Part shown: positions 21,225-29,206 of the stretch, piece after piece | Position numbering within the stretch: the first letter of the stretch is position 1 | Layout of the letters: the number at the start of each line of letters is the position of its first letter | Source of the DNA: JAUYIV01 sp040882645 | GTDB lineage: Bacteria; Actinomycetota; Acidimicrobiia; Spongiisociales; UBA11373 | Length of the DNA: 31,051 nt | NCBI GenBank assembly: GCA_040882645.1 | Contig: JBBEAX010000034.1 | Location: 1-31,051 of the forward strand | Direction: 5' to 3' | Notes under the pieces: generated by a model | What the model saw: the letters and a program-made list of their open reading frames with translations, nothing else | What the model was told of the DNA's origin: nothing | Databases searched by the model: none | Program-made: the position numbers and the translations under genes

Positions 21225-24154
21225 GAAGCGAACGCCTCCCGGCCCTCGGGCCACTCGGGGCATACGGAGCGGACGGCGCATCGGTCGCAACCCGGCCCGG
21301 GGATGGGGGTCCAGTCCTCGTCGAAGATTCCTCGCTGGGCGCCGGCCATGGCTGCTTCGACCAGCGAGAGGTTGGCGAGATCGAACTTGCGGGTGGTGAC
21401 GCTCTTGGCCTTGGTGGCCGGGAACCACAATTCGGCGCCGCCTACCGGGTCGTCGGAGGAGTCGGTGGCGAGGGCATAGAACCCCAACTGGACCGACTGG
21501 GCTGCCTCGGGCTTGCTGGGCACCGAGGTGCCGGTCTTGTAGTCGATGATCCAGCGGCCGTCTGGTCGGCGCTCGATTCGGTCGACCCGTCCCGACCAGG
21601 TGACGCCGTCCACCTCGGTGGTGACCAGCTGCTCCAGGCTCACGGCGGGACCCTGTCCCGGCCACGCCTCGTAGAGCTTGGTGGTGATTCGCACCGCCCG
21701 GGCCCTCCACGCCTCGGCCCAGGCTTCGGACCCAAAGGCCGCGGGGTCGAACTCCTCGTCGAGGATCCGGAGCGCCGTGGCCAGGTCGGCGTGGTCCGCC
21801 CCTTGCTTCCGGGCACCTTCCTCCGCCCGCTCGAAGACACGGTGGAGCACCGATCCGAGCTCCTGGTACACCGAGCCGCCGTCGTCGACGTGAAGCAGTC
21901 GGCTGAACACGTACTGCCGGGGGCACGAGTTGTAGCTGTCGGCGGCGCTGGGGGAGAGTGACATCCCGGGTGAGACCAGCCCATCGTCGGGACCTCGATC
22001 GAGGATCCCGGCGAACTCCGAAGGGGGCCGTGGGTGCCACTCGGCTGCGTCGGTGAGGGCCGCCAGAGCGGCAAGCCGGGTCGCCGCGGGGAGCAGCGGG
22101 TCGCGCACCTGTCGCCGCAGCCAGGCCTCGGCCTCGAGGGGCGTGGTGGGGTCGACCCAGGGCGGCGGCGGCTGTGAGGCCTCCTCCATCGAGGACGCCG
22201 CCACCAGGGGGAGCACCCGGCTCGGATTACCCGAGGTGCCCTCGTGGGGGGCGACCGTGCAGGTGAAGACCACTCGCAGCCGGGCCCGACACATGGCGGT
22301 GTACACGAGCCGCATCTCCTCCTGGAGCCGGAACCGCAGGTAGCCGGCATCGTCCTCACCCTGGGTGGGCGACAGATGGCGGGCGCCGAGCAGTGAGTCG
22401 CGCGTGCGCAGGTCCGGGAGCACCCCTTCGCGGGCGTCGGCGACGATGACCACGTCGAACTCAAGCCCCTTGGCCTGGTGGAGCGTGGTGAGGGCGACGC
22501 GGTCGACCCCGTGCTCCCGGTACTCGAGGAGGGGCTGTGCCTCGAAGTCCTCGCTGTCGACCACCTCCGCGTAGTCGACGAGCGAGGCGCGTGGGTTGCG
22601 TTCGCGCAGGCGGTCGAGGGCCTGGGCGAACGAGGCGAGCGCGGCCCGATCGTCGGACCGGGCAGGCTCGGCGACAACCCGTTCGAAATGGGGGAGCCGA
22701 GTCCACAGCTCCCAGAACCCGTCGGCGGCGGGCTGTTTCGTGGCCCAGGCGCTCGTTTCGAGGAAGGGGGCCAGTGGAACCGCCGCCGGGCTGCCGGTCA
22801 CCGCGGTCAACCAATCGTCCTTCATCGCGATCCGCTCCAGGTCGCGGGCCGCCGACAGGGTGAGGCCGACCATCGGGCCGAGCAGCACCCGGCGCAGCGA
22901 ATTGGAGCGCTCGGGCTCGGGCCGGGCGACGGCGGCGACCAGATCGAGGACCGGGCGGATGGCAGGGTGGTCGACGAGGCGGGCGTCGGGGGGATCGTGG
23001 GGAATCCGGCGGCGGTCGAGGGCCCGGGACAGCTCGGGGAGGAATCGCCGTTTCGAGCGCACCACCACCGCCATGCGTCGATAGGGGATGCTGTCGCGAA
23101 GGTGGACCCGCTGCAGCTCGGAGGCGATCCACTCCGCCTCATTGGACGCCTGGTCGAAGGCGTAGGTCTCCACCGAGCCATCCCCCGGGGCAGGCACCAC
23201 CGGGCCGGCCGCTCCCGGCAGGCCGGCCCCAGCCGTCACCCGCACCGCCGCATCGAGGATCGCCCGGGGTACCCGGAATGAGGTGGTGAGGACTATGCGC
23301 CGTGCGGGCTCGCCGTCGGCGTCTCGGAACCGTTCGGGGAAGGCGGCGACATTCGACAACTCGGCGCCCCGGAACGAGTAGATCGACTGGTAGGGATCGC
23401 CCGCGGCTGTGATATTTCCGTGCGGCTGGGAGATTCGCTCGACCATACGCGCCTGGGCGACGGTCGTGTCCTGGTACTCGTCGACGAGGACGTAGCGGAA
23501 AGCCGCCGCGATCGCCTCGCGTATCGACGGTGCCTCTAGCAGGCGAACCGACTCGGCCTGGAGGGTGCCGTAGTCGATGCGGTCGCGTTCGAGCAGCGCG
23601 GCACGGTACCTGCGGAAGAACGCGGGGAGCGCCCGCCAGTCGGCCCGGCCCCTGGCGGCGATCTCGTCGGGCCCCATGAGCCGCTCGGTTGCACGTTGCA
23701 TGAAGTCGGTGACTTCGTCGGCGAAGCTGCGCGAACCGAGCATCGTGCGGTAGGGCAGCGGCCAGTTGGTGGCGTCCTCGGCGGCGAGCAACTCCGAGAT
23801 CAACGCCACATGCTCGGGGCCGGTGAGGATCTGGGGGGCCGTTGCCCAGTCGCCGGCAGATCCGTGTGCCTCGACCACCCGCATCGCCAGCGCATGGAAA
23901 GTCATGGCCGGGACGATGGTGAGCGACCGCTCGATCCCGGCGACGACTCGGGCGCGGAGCTCGGCTGCACCACGTCGGGAGAACGACAGCAGGAGCACCT
24001 GTTCCGGGGCGACCCCCGAGGCGATCAGATGCCGCGCCCGGCGCGCCAGGAACTCGGTCTTGCCGGCTCCCGGCCCGGCGACCACCAACTGAGGGCCCTC
24101 GGTATCGGCAACCGCCGCGTCCCAGCCCTCCGGCTCTACATGCACTTCACGCAC
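21221..24154 (-). CDS. adnA: AdnA-like UvrD/RecB helicase-nuclease
   Basis: A 977-aa partner of the previous gene, with the same plan. Walker A is GPGAGKT (27-33), Ia LLSFSRRGAAELRARV, Walker B VLVDEYQDTT, III AGDPYQSIYSFRGAE, V LTTLHQAKGLEFDVVIV, VI LVYTAMCRAR. The nuclease has GSVLHRVFE, GRVDRIE, Asp871-Tyr-Lys873-Thr-Gly and QLGFYAL, with an Fe-S cysteine set at 744, 956, 959 and 965. The order adnA then adnB and the 4-bp overlap match the mycobacterial arrangement. Both nuclease domains look intact. I chose GTG 24154 because the 27 in-frame codons upstream run through a dispersed repeat. A second GTG at 24145 is possible. A TACCTT box 6 nt upstream suggests a leaderless transcript. Confidence 0.87.
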   Translation of the reverse strand: MREVHVEPEGWDAAVADTEGPQLVVAGPGAGKTEFLARRARHLIASGVAPEQVLLLSFSRRGAAELRARVVAGIERSLTIVPAMTFHALAMRVVEAHGSAGDWATAPQILTGPEHVALISELLAAEDATNWPLPYRTMLGSRSFADEVTDFMQRATERLMGPDEIAARGRADWRALPAFFRRYRAALLERDRIDYGTLQAESVRLLEAPSIREAIAAAFRYVLVDEYQDTTVAQARMVERISQPHGNITAAGDPYQSIYSFRGAELSNVAAFPERFRDADGEPARRIVLTTSFRVPRAILDAAVRVTAGAGLPGAAGPVVPAPGDGSVETYAFDQASNEAEWIASELQRVHLRDSIPYRRMAVVVRSKRRFLPELSRALDRRRIPHDPPDARLVDHPAIRPVLDLVAAVARPEPERSNSLRRVLLGPMVGLTLSAARDLERIAMKDDWLTAVTGSPAAVPLAPFLETSAWATKQPAADGFWELWTRLPHFERVVAEPARSDDRAALASFAQALDRLRERNPRASLVDYAEVVDSEDFEAQPLLEYREHGVDRVALTTLHQAKGLEFDVVIVADAREGVLPDLRTRDSLLGARHLSPTQGEDDAGYLRFRLQEEMRLVYTAMCRARLRVVFTCTVAPHEGTSGNPSRVLPLVAASSMEEASQPPPPWVDPTTPLEAEAWLRRQVRDPLLPAATRLAALAALTDAAEWHPRPPSEFAGILDRGPDDGLVSPGMSLSPSAADSYNSCPRQYVFSRLLHVDDGGSVYQELGSVLHRVFERAEEGARKQGADHADLATALRILDEEFDPAAFGSEAWAEAWRARAVRITTKLYEAWPGQGPAVSLEQLVTTEVDGVTWSGRVDRIERRPDGRWIIDYKTGTSVPSKPEAAQSVQLGFYALATDSSDDPVGGAELWFPATKAKSVTTRKFDLANLSLVEAAMAGAQRGIFDEDWTPIPGPGCDRCAVRSVCPEWPEGREAFAS

Positions 24155-24160
24155 GATGTG

Positions 24161-24166
24161 AAGGTA
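24161..24166 (-). promoter_or_regulatory. Putative -10 box of the adnA-adnB-plsY operon
   Basis: Read on the minus strand, TACCTT ends 6 nt before the GTG start at 24154. There is no Shine-Dalgarno and no clear -35. Confidence 0.4.
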
Positions 24167-24185
24167 ACGGTTGGGTGTGACAGAT

Positions 24186-24238
24186 GGGCCCCTCGCTTCG
24201 CTCGGGCCCCGCAATTGGCAATTCGCGATTCGCAATAC
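24186..24238. repeat. Modular repeat: core plus four 7-mers (GCAATTC type)
   Basis: A core with extended GGGCCC ends (24186-24210) is directly followed by GCAATTG, GCAATTC, GCGATTC and GCAATAC (24211-24238). It lies upstream of the adnA-like start. Confidence 0.85.
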
Positions 24239-24279
24239 GACAGAACGGGTGAGCGCGGCCGTAGAGGGCTTGGGTCTGT

Positions 24280-24314
24280 CTTGCTACTTGCTTCTTGATT
24301 CTTGCTACTTCTTC
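24280..24314. repeat. Five 7-mers (CTTGCTA type)
   Basis: CTTGCTA, CTTGCTT, CTTGATT, CTTGCTA, CTTCTTC in tandem, reaching the last codon of the DUF488 gene on the other strand. CTTGATT is also a word of the array at 13553-13587. Confidence 0.75.
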
Positions 24315-24789
24315 AGATCCCCAGGCCCTCCTGATGCATCTGCTTGGTGCCGTCGTGGCGGAGGTGGAGGACTCTTGCGCCTTGGTCGATCAAGGCGGGG
24401 GCGAGGACGGTGGACCGGTGGCAGTTGGCTGGGTCCTCCTCGGCGCAGAGGATGGCGACGGGTCCGCCTCCAGCGATTTCGAGGAGCAGGCCAATGTCGG
24501 CAGCGAAACCAGGCGTGGCGGCGATGCGGGCCATGTCCGGCCGGCCATCGGGTCCCTGCAGGGACGGGTCGGTGGGCTTGCCCCCGAGATGGCGGCCGAG
24601 GAATCGGTAGCCGATTCCGGCATCGGCGCACATCTGTTCCAGTCGGGGGCGGGCGAAGTCGGGGGCGTGGGTGCTGTACGGAGCCGAGCGGATGTCGATC
24701 AGAGTGCTGACTCCGGCCTCGTGGAGAAGGGCCGCAATCGTCTCGAACGGCTCGCGCCCGTGACCGATGGTGTAGATCGTGACGGTCAA
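24313..24789 (-). CDS. DUF488 family protein
   Basis: A 158-aa protein with the DUF488 signature: opening TVTIYTIGHGREPFE, LIDIRSAPYS, FLGRHLGG, and the C-terminal ILCAEEDPANCHRSTVL with its CxxxxxxxCHR cysteine pair. The family's biochemical role is not established. I chose TTG 24789 because it places the conserved IYTIGHG near the N-terminus and has AAGGGGG about 9 nt upstream. The longer frame to 24852 would overlap the glutamate dehydrogenase start codon on the other strand. It is divergent from gdhA with 61 bp between starts, so the two may share control. Confidence 0.85.
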   Translation of the reverse strand: MTVTIYTIGHGREPFETIAALLHEAGVSTLIDIRSAPYSTHAPDFARPRLEQMCADAGIGYRFLGRHLGGKPTDPSLQGPDGRPDMARIAATPGFAADIGLLLEIAGGGPVAILCAEEDPANCHRSTVLAPALIDQGARVLHLRHDGTKQMHQEGLGI

Positions 24790-24850
24790 ATTGGCGGCCC
24801 CCTTCGACCCGTTAGATTGGGCTTCCCGCCATTCTGCTGGAAAGAGGACC

Positions 24851-26137
24851 ATGGAGCAGAAGTTCGTCGGTGAGGGTCTGCGCGAGTGGGACTCACCGCT
24901 CTACCAAGAAGTGTTGCACCAGTTCAACCGGGTTGCCGAACTGATCGGGCTCGACGACAACATCGCCGAGCGACTCCGGGTTCCGCAACGTTCGATCATC
25001 GTCACCTTCCCGTATCGCAGGGACGACTACTCGGAGGTCGAGAGCCTGTTCGGATATCGGGTCCAACACCTCCTGACGATGGGCCCGACGAAGGGTGGAA
25101 TCCGGTACGCCCCCGATGTCAACCTGGGTGAGGTCGCCGCCCTGGCGATGCTGATGACTTGGAAGTGCGCCATCGTCGGCCTGCCGTTCGGCGGGGCCAA
25201 GGGTGGGGTACGCGTCGATCCGATCAGCCTGAGCCGGTCTGAGAAGCAGCGTGTCACCCGCCGGTATACCGCCGAGATCATCGACTTCATCGGCCCCAAC
25301 AAGGACATTCCTGCCCCCGACATGGGAACCGACGAGCAGACGATGGCATGGATCATGGACACCTACAGCCAGCAGAAGGGCCACGCAGTGCCCGCCGTCG
25401 TCACGGGTAAGCCGCCCGCTCTCGGTGGATCGGTTGCTCGGAGAGAGGCCACTGGCCGGGGAATGGTGAGCCTTCTTCCGGTCGCCGCCCAGCAGGTTGG
25501 CCTCGAGGTGGAAGGGGCATGCGTGTCGATCCACGGTTTCGGGAATGTCGGCCGGTACGCCGCAGTGGCCGCCCACCAGATGGGGGCCAAAGTGGTGGCG
25601 ATCTCCGACATCTCCGGCGGGGTCCACAACGGAAATGGCCTCGATATCGACGAGGCGATGGCCTATGTCGACAAGCACCGGACCCTTGAGGGGTACACCG
25701 GCGGTGGCGATCGCATCACGAACGAGGAACTGCTCGCGATCGACTGCGATGTGCTGATGCCGTGCGCCACCGGGGGAGTGATCACCGAACACAACGCCGG
25801 TGACGTGAGGGCGAAGCTGATCATGGAAGGGGCCAACGGGCCGACCACTCTTGCGGCCGACGACATCCTTCGTGGCCGCGGGATCCTGGTGATCCCCGAC
25901 ATCCTCGCCAACGCCGGTGGCGTGACCGTCTCCTACTTCGAGTGGGTACAGGATTTGCAGAACTACTTCTGGTCGGAGTCGGAGATCGTGGGGCGCCTCC
26001 GCGAGATCATGAGCCGGGCTTACGACGAAGTGTCGTCGGTGGCAACCAAGCACGAGACCGACCTGCGCACCGCCGCCCTCATCAAGGGGATTCGCCGAGT
26101 CGCCGACGCAAAGCTGGCCCGGGGCGTTTTTCCGTAG
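24851..26137 (+). CDS. gdhA: Glu/Leu/Phe/Val dehydrogenase, glutamate dehydrogenase
   Basis: A 428-aa cytosolic enzyme interconverting glutamate and 2-oxoglutarate with ammonia and NAD(P)H. The catalytic set is intact: Lys81 in MGPTKGGIRYAP, Lys105 in WKCAI, the active-site Lys117 in PFGGAKGGV and Asp157 in PAPDMGTDEQTMAW. The nucleotide fold starts at GFGNVGRYAA. NAGGVTVSYFEWVQD near the C-terminus and the length of about 430 aa fit the hexameric GDH group typical of archaea and Gram-positives. I chose ATG 24851, which has AAAGAGG 4 nt upstream. TTGGCG (24791) and TAGATT (24813), 16 bp apart, are a weak promoter candidate. Cofactor preference is not determined. Confidence 0.94.
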   Translation: MEQKFVGEGLREWDSPLYQEVLHQFNRVAELIGLDDNIAERLRVPQRSIIVTFPYRRDDYSEVESLFGYRVQHLLTMGPTKGGIRYAPDVNLGEVAALAMLMTWKCAIVGLPFGGAKGGVRVDPISLSRSEKQRVTRRYTAEIIDFIGPNKDIPAPDMGTDEQTMAWIMDTYSQQKGHAVPAVVTGKPPALGGSVARREATGRGMVSLLPVAAQQVGLEVEGACVSIHGFGNVGRYAAVAAHQMGAKVVAISDISGGVHNGNGLDIDEAMAYVDKHRTLEGYTGGGDRITNEELLAIDCDVLMPCATGGVITEHNAGDVRAKLIMEGANGPTTLAADDILRGRGILVIPDILANAGGVTVSYFEWVQDLQNYFWSESEIVGRLREIMSRAYDEVSSVATKHETDLRTAALIKGIRRVADAKLARGVFP

Positions 26138-26155
26138 GCCGGGGCTCCCCAGGCC

Positions 26156-26269
26156 GCGATACGCGATACGCGATACGCGATACGAAGGAACACGCTCGAA
26201 CGGGCGGACGCGGCTCTGTCGAATTGCGTATCGCGTATTGCGAATCGCGGGCCGAGCGAAGCGAGGCCC
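26156..26269. repeat. Heptamer hairpin (GCGATAC / GTATCGC) plus core
   Basis: Four perfect GCGATAC words (26156-26183) face GAATTGC, GTATCGC, GTATTGC, GAATCGC (26221-26248), the complementary word with changes, and the latter runs directly into a reverse core (26249-26269). This fills the gap between the convergent gdhA and RecB-like genes and could fold as a hairpin in both transcripts. Confidence 0.85.
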
Positions 26270-27064
26270 CTACTGGCCTGCCGCTGCCAGCGCTTCGGCG
26301 GCGACCTCCGTGCCGGCCCATGCGGGGCAGATCGATTGGAACGAGCACCAGTCGCAGAGGCGGCTGACGCGTGGGGGGAACCGTTCTTGGTCGATGGCCT
26401 TGTCGATCGCGGACCAGAGCGCTCGCAGTTGACGGTCCATCGCGTCGAGTTGGGCGTCGTTCACCGGGATCCGGTACACGGTCGGCCCGTTCAAATACAT
26501 CAGCTGGATCTCGTCGGGAGTGCGCCCGGTCTTGCGGCGGATCAATAGCGCATAGATCTTGAGGGCGAAGAAGGCCGGAAGGGCGTATCGCTCGGGGGGC
26601 GCCTTTCCCGTCTTGTAGTCGGTGATCACCAGCCGGCCATCAAGGGTCTCTTCCATCCGGTCGAGGATTCCCCGGATGGTGATGCCTTCGAGATCCTCGA
26701 GCATGTCGAGTTCGCGATCGATGGGATCGAACGAGGTGGGGTCCTCGATCGAGAAGTAGTTGGCCAACAGGGCGAGGCTCTCGATCCCCCAGGCGCGTTC
26801 TTCTTCGGTGGTCTCGAACAGACCCTCGTATTCGCCCATCCGCACCTCGGCCCAAGCGACGCGGAACAGATCGAACAGCACTTCAGGCGTTCGGCCTGCG
26901 GCGGGAAGGTCGAACAGCCGTTGCAGAGCGAGGTGAGCCGTCGTGCCTCGTGCCTGATAGACCGTGGTGGGTTCAGGCAGGCGGTCGATCGCTCGAAATT
27001 TGAAGAGCTGAGGGCAGGCCTTGAAATCGCTTGCCCGGCTCGGACTCAGTGTCTCCAGTCCCAT
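26270..27064 (-). CDS. Single-domain RecB-family (PD-(D/E)XK) Fe-S exonuclease
   Basis: A 264-aa stand-alone nuclease of the RecB/Cas4-like group. His44 (GTTAHLALQ), Asp135 (RGILDRM), Asp149-Tyr-Lys151 (TDYKTGK) and an aromatic/Tyr motif near 171 make up the active site. Cys17 plus Cys237, Cys240 and Cys246 form the iron-sulphur staple. There is no helicase domain, unlike the adnA/adnB-like genes. There are no cas genes nearby, so a CRISPR role is unsupported. It follows the MFS gene by 16 bp on the same strand and could be co-transcribed, but a TATAGT box in that gap suggests its own start. Its substrate is unknown. Confidence 0.88.
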   Translation of the reverse strand: MGLETLSPSRASDFKACPQLFKFRAIDRLPEPTTVYQARGTTAHLALQRLFDLPAAGRTPEVLFDLFRVAWAEVRMGEYEGLFETTEEERAWGIESLALLANYFSIEDPTSFDPIDRELDMLEDLEGITIRGILDRMEETLDGRLVITDYKTGKAPPERYALPAFFALKIYALLIRRKTGRTPDEIQLMYLNGPTVYRIPVNDAQLDAMDRQLRALWSAIDKAIDQERFPPRVSRLCDWCSFQSICPAWAGTEVAAEALAAAGQ

Positions 27065-27072
27065 GCCTCGGG

Positions 27073-27078
27073 ACTATA
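27073..27078 (-). promoter_or_regulatory. Putative -10 box before the RecB-like gene
   Basis: TATAGT on the minus strand matches the -10 consensus at 5 of 6 positions and ends 8 nt before the ATG at 27064, with no ribosome-binding site in between. This suggests a near-leaderless message starting in the 16-bp gap after the MFS gene. Confidence 0.5.
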
Positions 27079-27080
27079 CG

Positions 27081-28277
27081 TCACCCGACTGACACAGATG
27101 TAGTTCGGAGCTGCTTACGGGGTCCGACGTCGCCTTCCCAGAGGCTGAAGATGATCGAGCCGACCGTCACCCACCCGGCGGCGACGAAGAACATGGACGA
27201 GTAGCCGAACCAGGTCACCAGGGCCCCGAACATCGGACCGCCGATGAGTGCCCCCATGTCGAACAGGCCGGTGAAGATCGCCGATGCGGACCCCCGGTCG
27301 GTGGATGCAGCCCGGGTGAACGCCAGCGAGTACAGGATGGGGAACGCATAGGCGTGCCCCGCCCCGCAGAACGCGCCGGCCAGCAGAATCGCTCCGCCGT
27401 CGGTGGCCGTCGCCAGCAGTACGAAACCGGTGGCGAACACCAACATCGCCGGGTACAGCACTCTCTTGGGACCGATCTTGTCCGGCAGCCATCCGCCGAC
27501 GAGTCGCAACGACATCGCGGTGCCGGCATAGGCAGCAAAAAAGCCGGCGACGGTCCCGATCCCCGTCTGATCCACGAAGGTGCGGAGGAAGGTGAAGTAG
27601 GCGGTCAACGACAGGGCGAATACCAGGGTGAGCCACCACAGTGGGCGGAGGTTGTGCTGCTTGAGGGGGCGCACGAAGGACACCGCCCCATCCTTGCCCA
27701 TGGGAATACACGATTCGGGAATCCGGGTAGAGAGCGCCAGTCCGATCACGCTGAGGCCGAGGGAAGTCAGGAAGAGGCCGTCGAAGTCCCACCGATCGAG
27801 CACGAACTCGCCGAGCACTCCGCCCAGCGCGATCGGGAGTAGCCCTGACACCCCGAAGAGGGCGAGGCCTTGGGTCCGTTTCCTTTCGGGAACCAGGTCG
27901 GCGGCGATCGTATGGATCGCAGTGAACGCCAGCGCCACCCCGAAGCCATGGATGATCCGGATGGTGTAGAGCCACGGCCCGAGCGAGGTCACCGTGAGGT
28001 AGAGGCCGAGGACACAGACATTCACCGCGCCGCCGAGCAATAGCACCGGCCGCCGGCCGCGCCGGTCGAGTTCCCGGCCGAGGAGGGGGCGGGCCGCCAG
28101 TGCGCTGAGCGCCGTCGCCGCCACCACCAAACCGATCTCGACCTTGCTCGCCCCCACCTCCTCGAGGAACCGGGGGAAGTGGACGAACAGAAAGAAGGCG
28201 AGGCCCGATACGAGGCTCACCAGCCACGCGGCCACGAAGTGGGGGGTGAGGAGGCGGTCCATAGCGGCGCGGGACAT
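27081..28277 (-). CDS. Major facilitator superfamily permease
   Basis: A 398-aa membrane protein with about 12 hydrophobic helices. The loop between helices 2 and 3 (ARPLLGRELDRRGRRPVLLLGG) is the MFS A-motif, with a related copy in the second half (GGWLPDKIGPKRVLYP). The substrate cannot be told; drug or sugar efflux subfamilies are the nearest in style. I chose ATG 28277; a second ATG at 28262 would give 393 aa, and neither has a good ribosome-binding site. The gene is divergent from the first non-coding RNA candidate, whose upstream boxes (28305-28335) lie just before its start. Confidence 0.87.
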   Translation of the reverse strand: MSRAAMDRLLTPHFVAAWLVSLVSGLAFFLFVHFPRFLEEVGASKVEIGLVVAATALSALAARPLLGRELDRRGRRPVLLLGGAVNVCVLGLYLTVTSLGPWLYTIRIIHGFGVALAFTAIHTIAADLVPERKRTQGLALFGVSGLLPIALGGVLGEFVLDRWDFDGLFLTSLGLSVIGLALSTRIPESCIPMGKDGAVSFVRPLKQHNLRPLWWLTLVFALSLTAYFTFLRTFVDQTGIGTVAGFFAAYAGTAMSLRLVGGWLPDKIGPKRVLYPAMLVFATGFVLLATATDGGAILLAGAFCGAGHAYAFPILYSLAFTRAASTDRGSASAIFTGLFDMGALIGGPMFGALVTWFGYSSMFFVAAGWVTVGSIIFSLWEGDVGPRKQLRTTSVSVG

Positions 28278-28304
28278 TAGAACTGCCGCACGCCACCGGA
28301 ATCC

Positions 28305-28381
28305 CGCGCGAAAACTCGGACAGACGCGCGAAAACGAGATAGCGGTTTCGGTTGACCGCGCCGCGGCGAGGGTCGTATGGT
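28305..28381 (+). promoter_or_regulatory. Promoter of ncRNA candidate A with paired upstream boxes
   Basis: CGCGCGAAAAC occurs at 28305-28315 and again at 28325-28335, exactly 20 bp apart. ATAGCG (28339-28344), TTGACC (28352-28357), an 18-bp spacer and TATGGT (28376-28381) follow. The same series, with the same 20-, 13- and 18-bp spacings, precedes ncRNA candidate B. Confidence 0.75.
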
Positions 28382-28387
28382 GCCGCC

Positions 28388-28658
28388 AGTTCTTCCCGAG
28401 GATCCGAAAGGAAACACGGGAGGCGGCCCCGGGGAACACCCCGCAAGGGGTCGCCGGAGAGGGTCTTCGGGCTCACTTCGGCGCCACGGGGCCACGGCCC
28501 ACCGCTGGGCTTCGGTCCAGCAGGAGGGTGCCGGGCGGTGGCAACACCGGTCGGTTCCCCCCGGGGAGCAGCTCGCAAGGGTTTGCTCAACGGGGGGACA
28601 TGGAGCCCCGAGAGGGCTGCGGCTTCGGCCAAAGCTCCCTCGGGGTTCCACCTTTTTT
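28388..28658 (+). ncRNA. Structured non-coding RNA candidate A
   Basis: About 270 nt from the predicted start to a T6 run. No open frame is credible. Local helices are strong: GGCG-G-CCCC pairs with GGGG-T-CGCC around an inner GGGG-AACA-CCCC hairpin (about 28421-28457). CCACCGC pairs with GCGGTGG around CTGGGC-TTCG-GTCCAG, and GGTG-GCAA-CACC follows. A GAGCA...TGCTC hairpin and a terminator-like domain close the 3' end. The 3' third is clearly related in sequence to candidate B. No tmRNA, RNase P, SRP or 6S signature is recognisable, so I leave the family open. Confidence 0.6.
28606..28658 (+). terminator. Terminator-like 3' domain of ncRNA A
   Basis: CCCCGAG (28606-28612) pairs with CTCGGGG (28639-28645). 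Inside, GGGCT pairs with AGCTC and GGC-TTCG-GCC forms a tetraloop. TTCCACC and T6 follow. Confidence 0.65.
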
Positions 28659-28663
28659 GGGGA

Positions 28664-28712
28664 TCCCTCGCTTCGCTCGGGCCCCCCGCTGCCCGCTGCC
28701 CGCTACCCGCTG
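28664..28712. repeat. Modular repeat: core plus four 7-mers (CCCGCTG type)
   Basis: A core (28664-28684) directly followed by CCCGCTG, CCCGCTG, CCCGCTA, CCCGCTG (28685-28712). The words are the reverse complement of the GCGGGTA/GCGGGCA words at 29307-29372, so the two blocks face each other across the tandem array. Confidence 0.8.
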
Positions 28713-28793
28713 CCAGCAAGAGGTCGTTATCCGACGTACTCGACGGGGTGGGACAGACGAACCTGCGAGCAGCTTGGTCCCGGGATTTGAAGA

Positions 28794-29206
28794 GGGCACC
28801 GTCGTCGGAGTGTTCGCTGTCTCCGCTGCCTCCTCTTCTTGGCGTCTCCCTCCGGCTTCCGGGGGGAGTACCCCGAAGGGGGGAGGGTGGCAGCTGACCC
28901 TCCGTGCGGGACTGGGCCCGGAATCTGAAGCGGGCACCGTCGTTGGAGTGCTCGCTGTCTCCGCTGCCTCCTCTTCTTGGCGTCTCCCTCCGGCTTCCGG
29001 GGGGAGNNNNNNNNNNNNNNNNNNNNNNNNNNNNNNNNNNNNNNNNNNNNNNNNNNNNNNNNNNNNNNNNNNNNNNNNNNNNNNNNNNNNNNNNNNNNNN
29101 NNNNNNAGGGGGGAGGGTGGCAGCTGACCCTCCGTGCGGGACTGGGCCCGGAATCTGAAGCAGGCACCGTCGTTGGAGCGCTCGCTGTCTCCGCTGCCCC
29201 CTCCGC
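28794..29206. repeat. Tandem array of 138-bp units broken by the gap
   Basis: The unit starts near GGGCACCGTCGT (28794, 28932, and after the gap about 29162) and contains CTCGCTGTCTCCGCTGCC, a G-run/GTAC hairpin and a GGCAGCTGACCCTCC block. Unit 1 to unit 2 is exactly 138 bp. Open frames through it differ on each strand, have repetitive Arg/Pro-rich translations and cross the Ns, so I see no gene here. Confidence 0.8.
29007..29106. other. Assembly gap of exactly 100 Ns inside the 138-bp array
   Basis: The Ns interrupt a unit between GGGGGGAG and AGGGGGGAGGG. In the complete unit these are separated by 8 bases (TACCCCGA), so the missing sequence is predicted to be 8 bp plus a whole number of 138-bp units, not 100 bp. 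Confidence 0.85.

Noticed and set aside
21225..22040. 272-codon N-terminal extension of the adnB-like gene
   Set aside because: It is antisense-frame shadow over the adnA-like C-terminus. The helicase Q motif begins right after ATG 21224, which overlaps the upstream stop by 4 bp.
24779..24850. Longer start for glutamate dehydrogenase
   Set aside because: The extension lies in the divergent promoter gap. ATG 24851 has AAAGAGG at the right distance and begins with the conserved region.
26138..26269. Classical Rho-independent terminator between gdhA and the RecB-like gene
   Set aside because: The heptamer hairpin could end transcription, but there is no T tract on either strand, so I list it only as a repeat.
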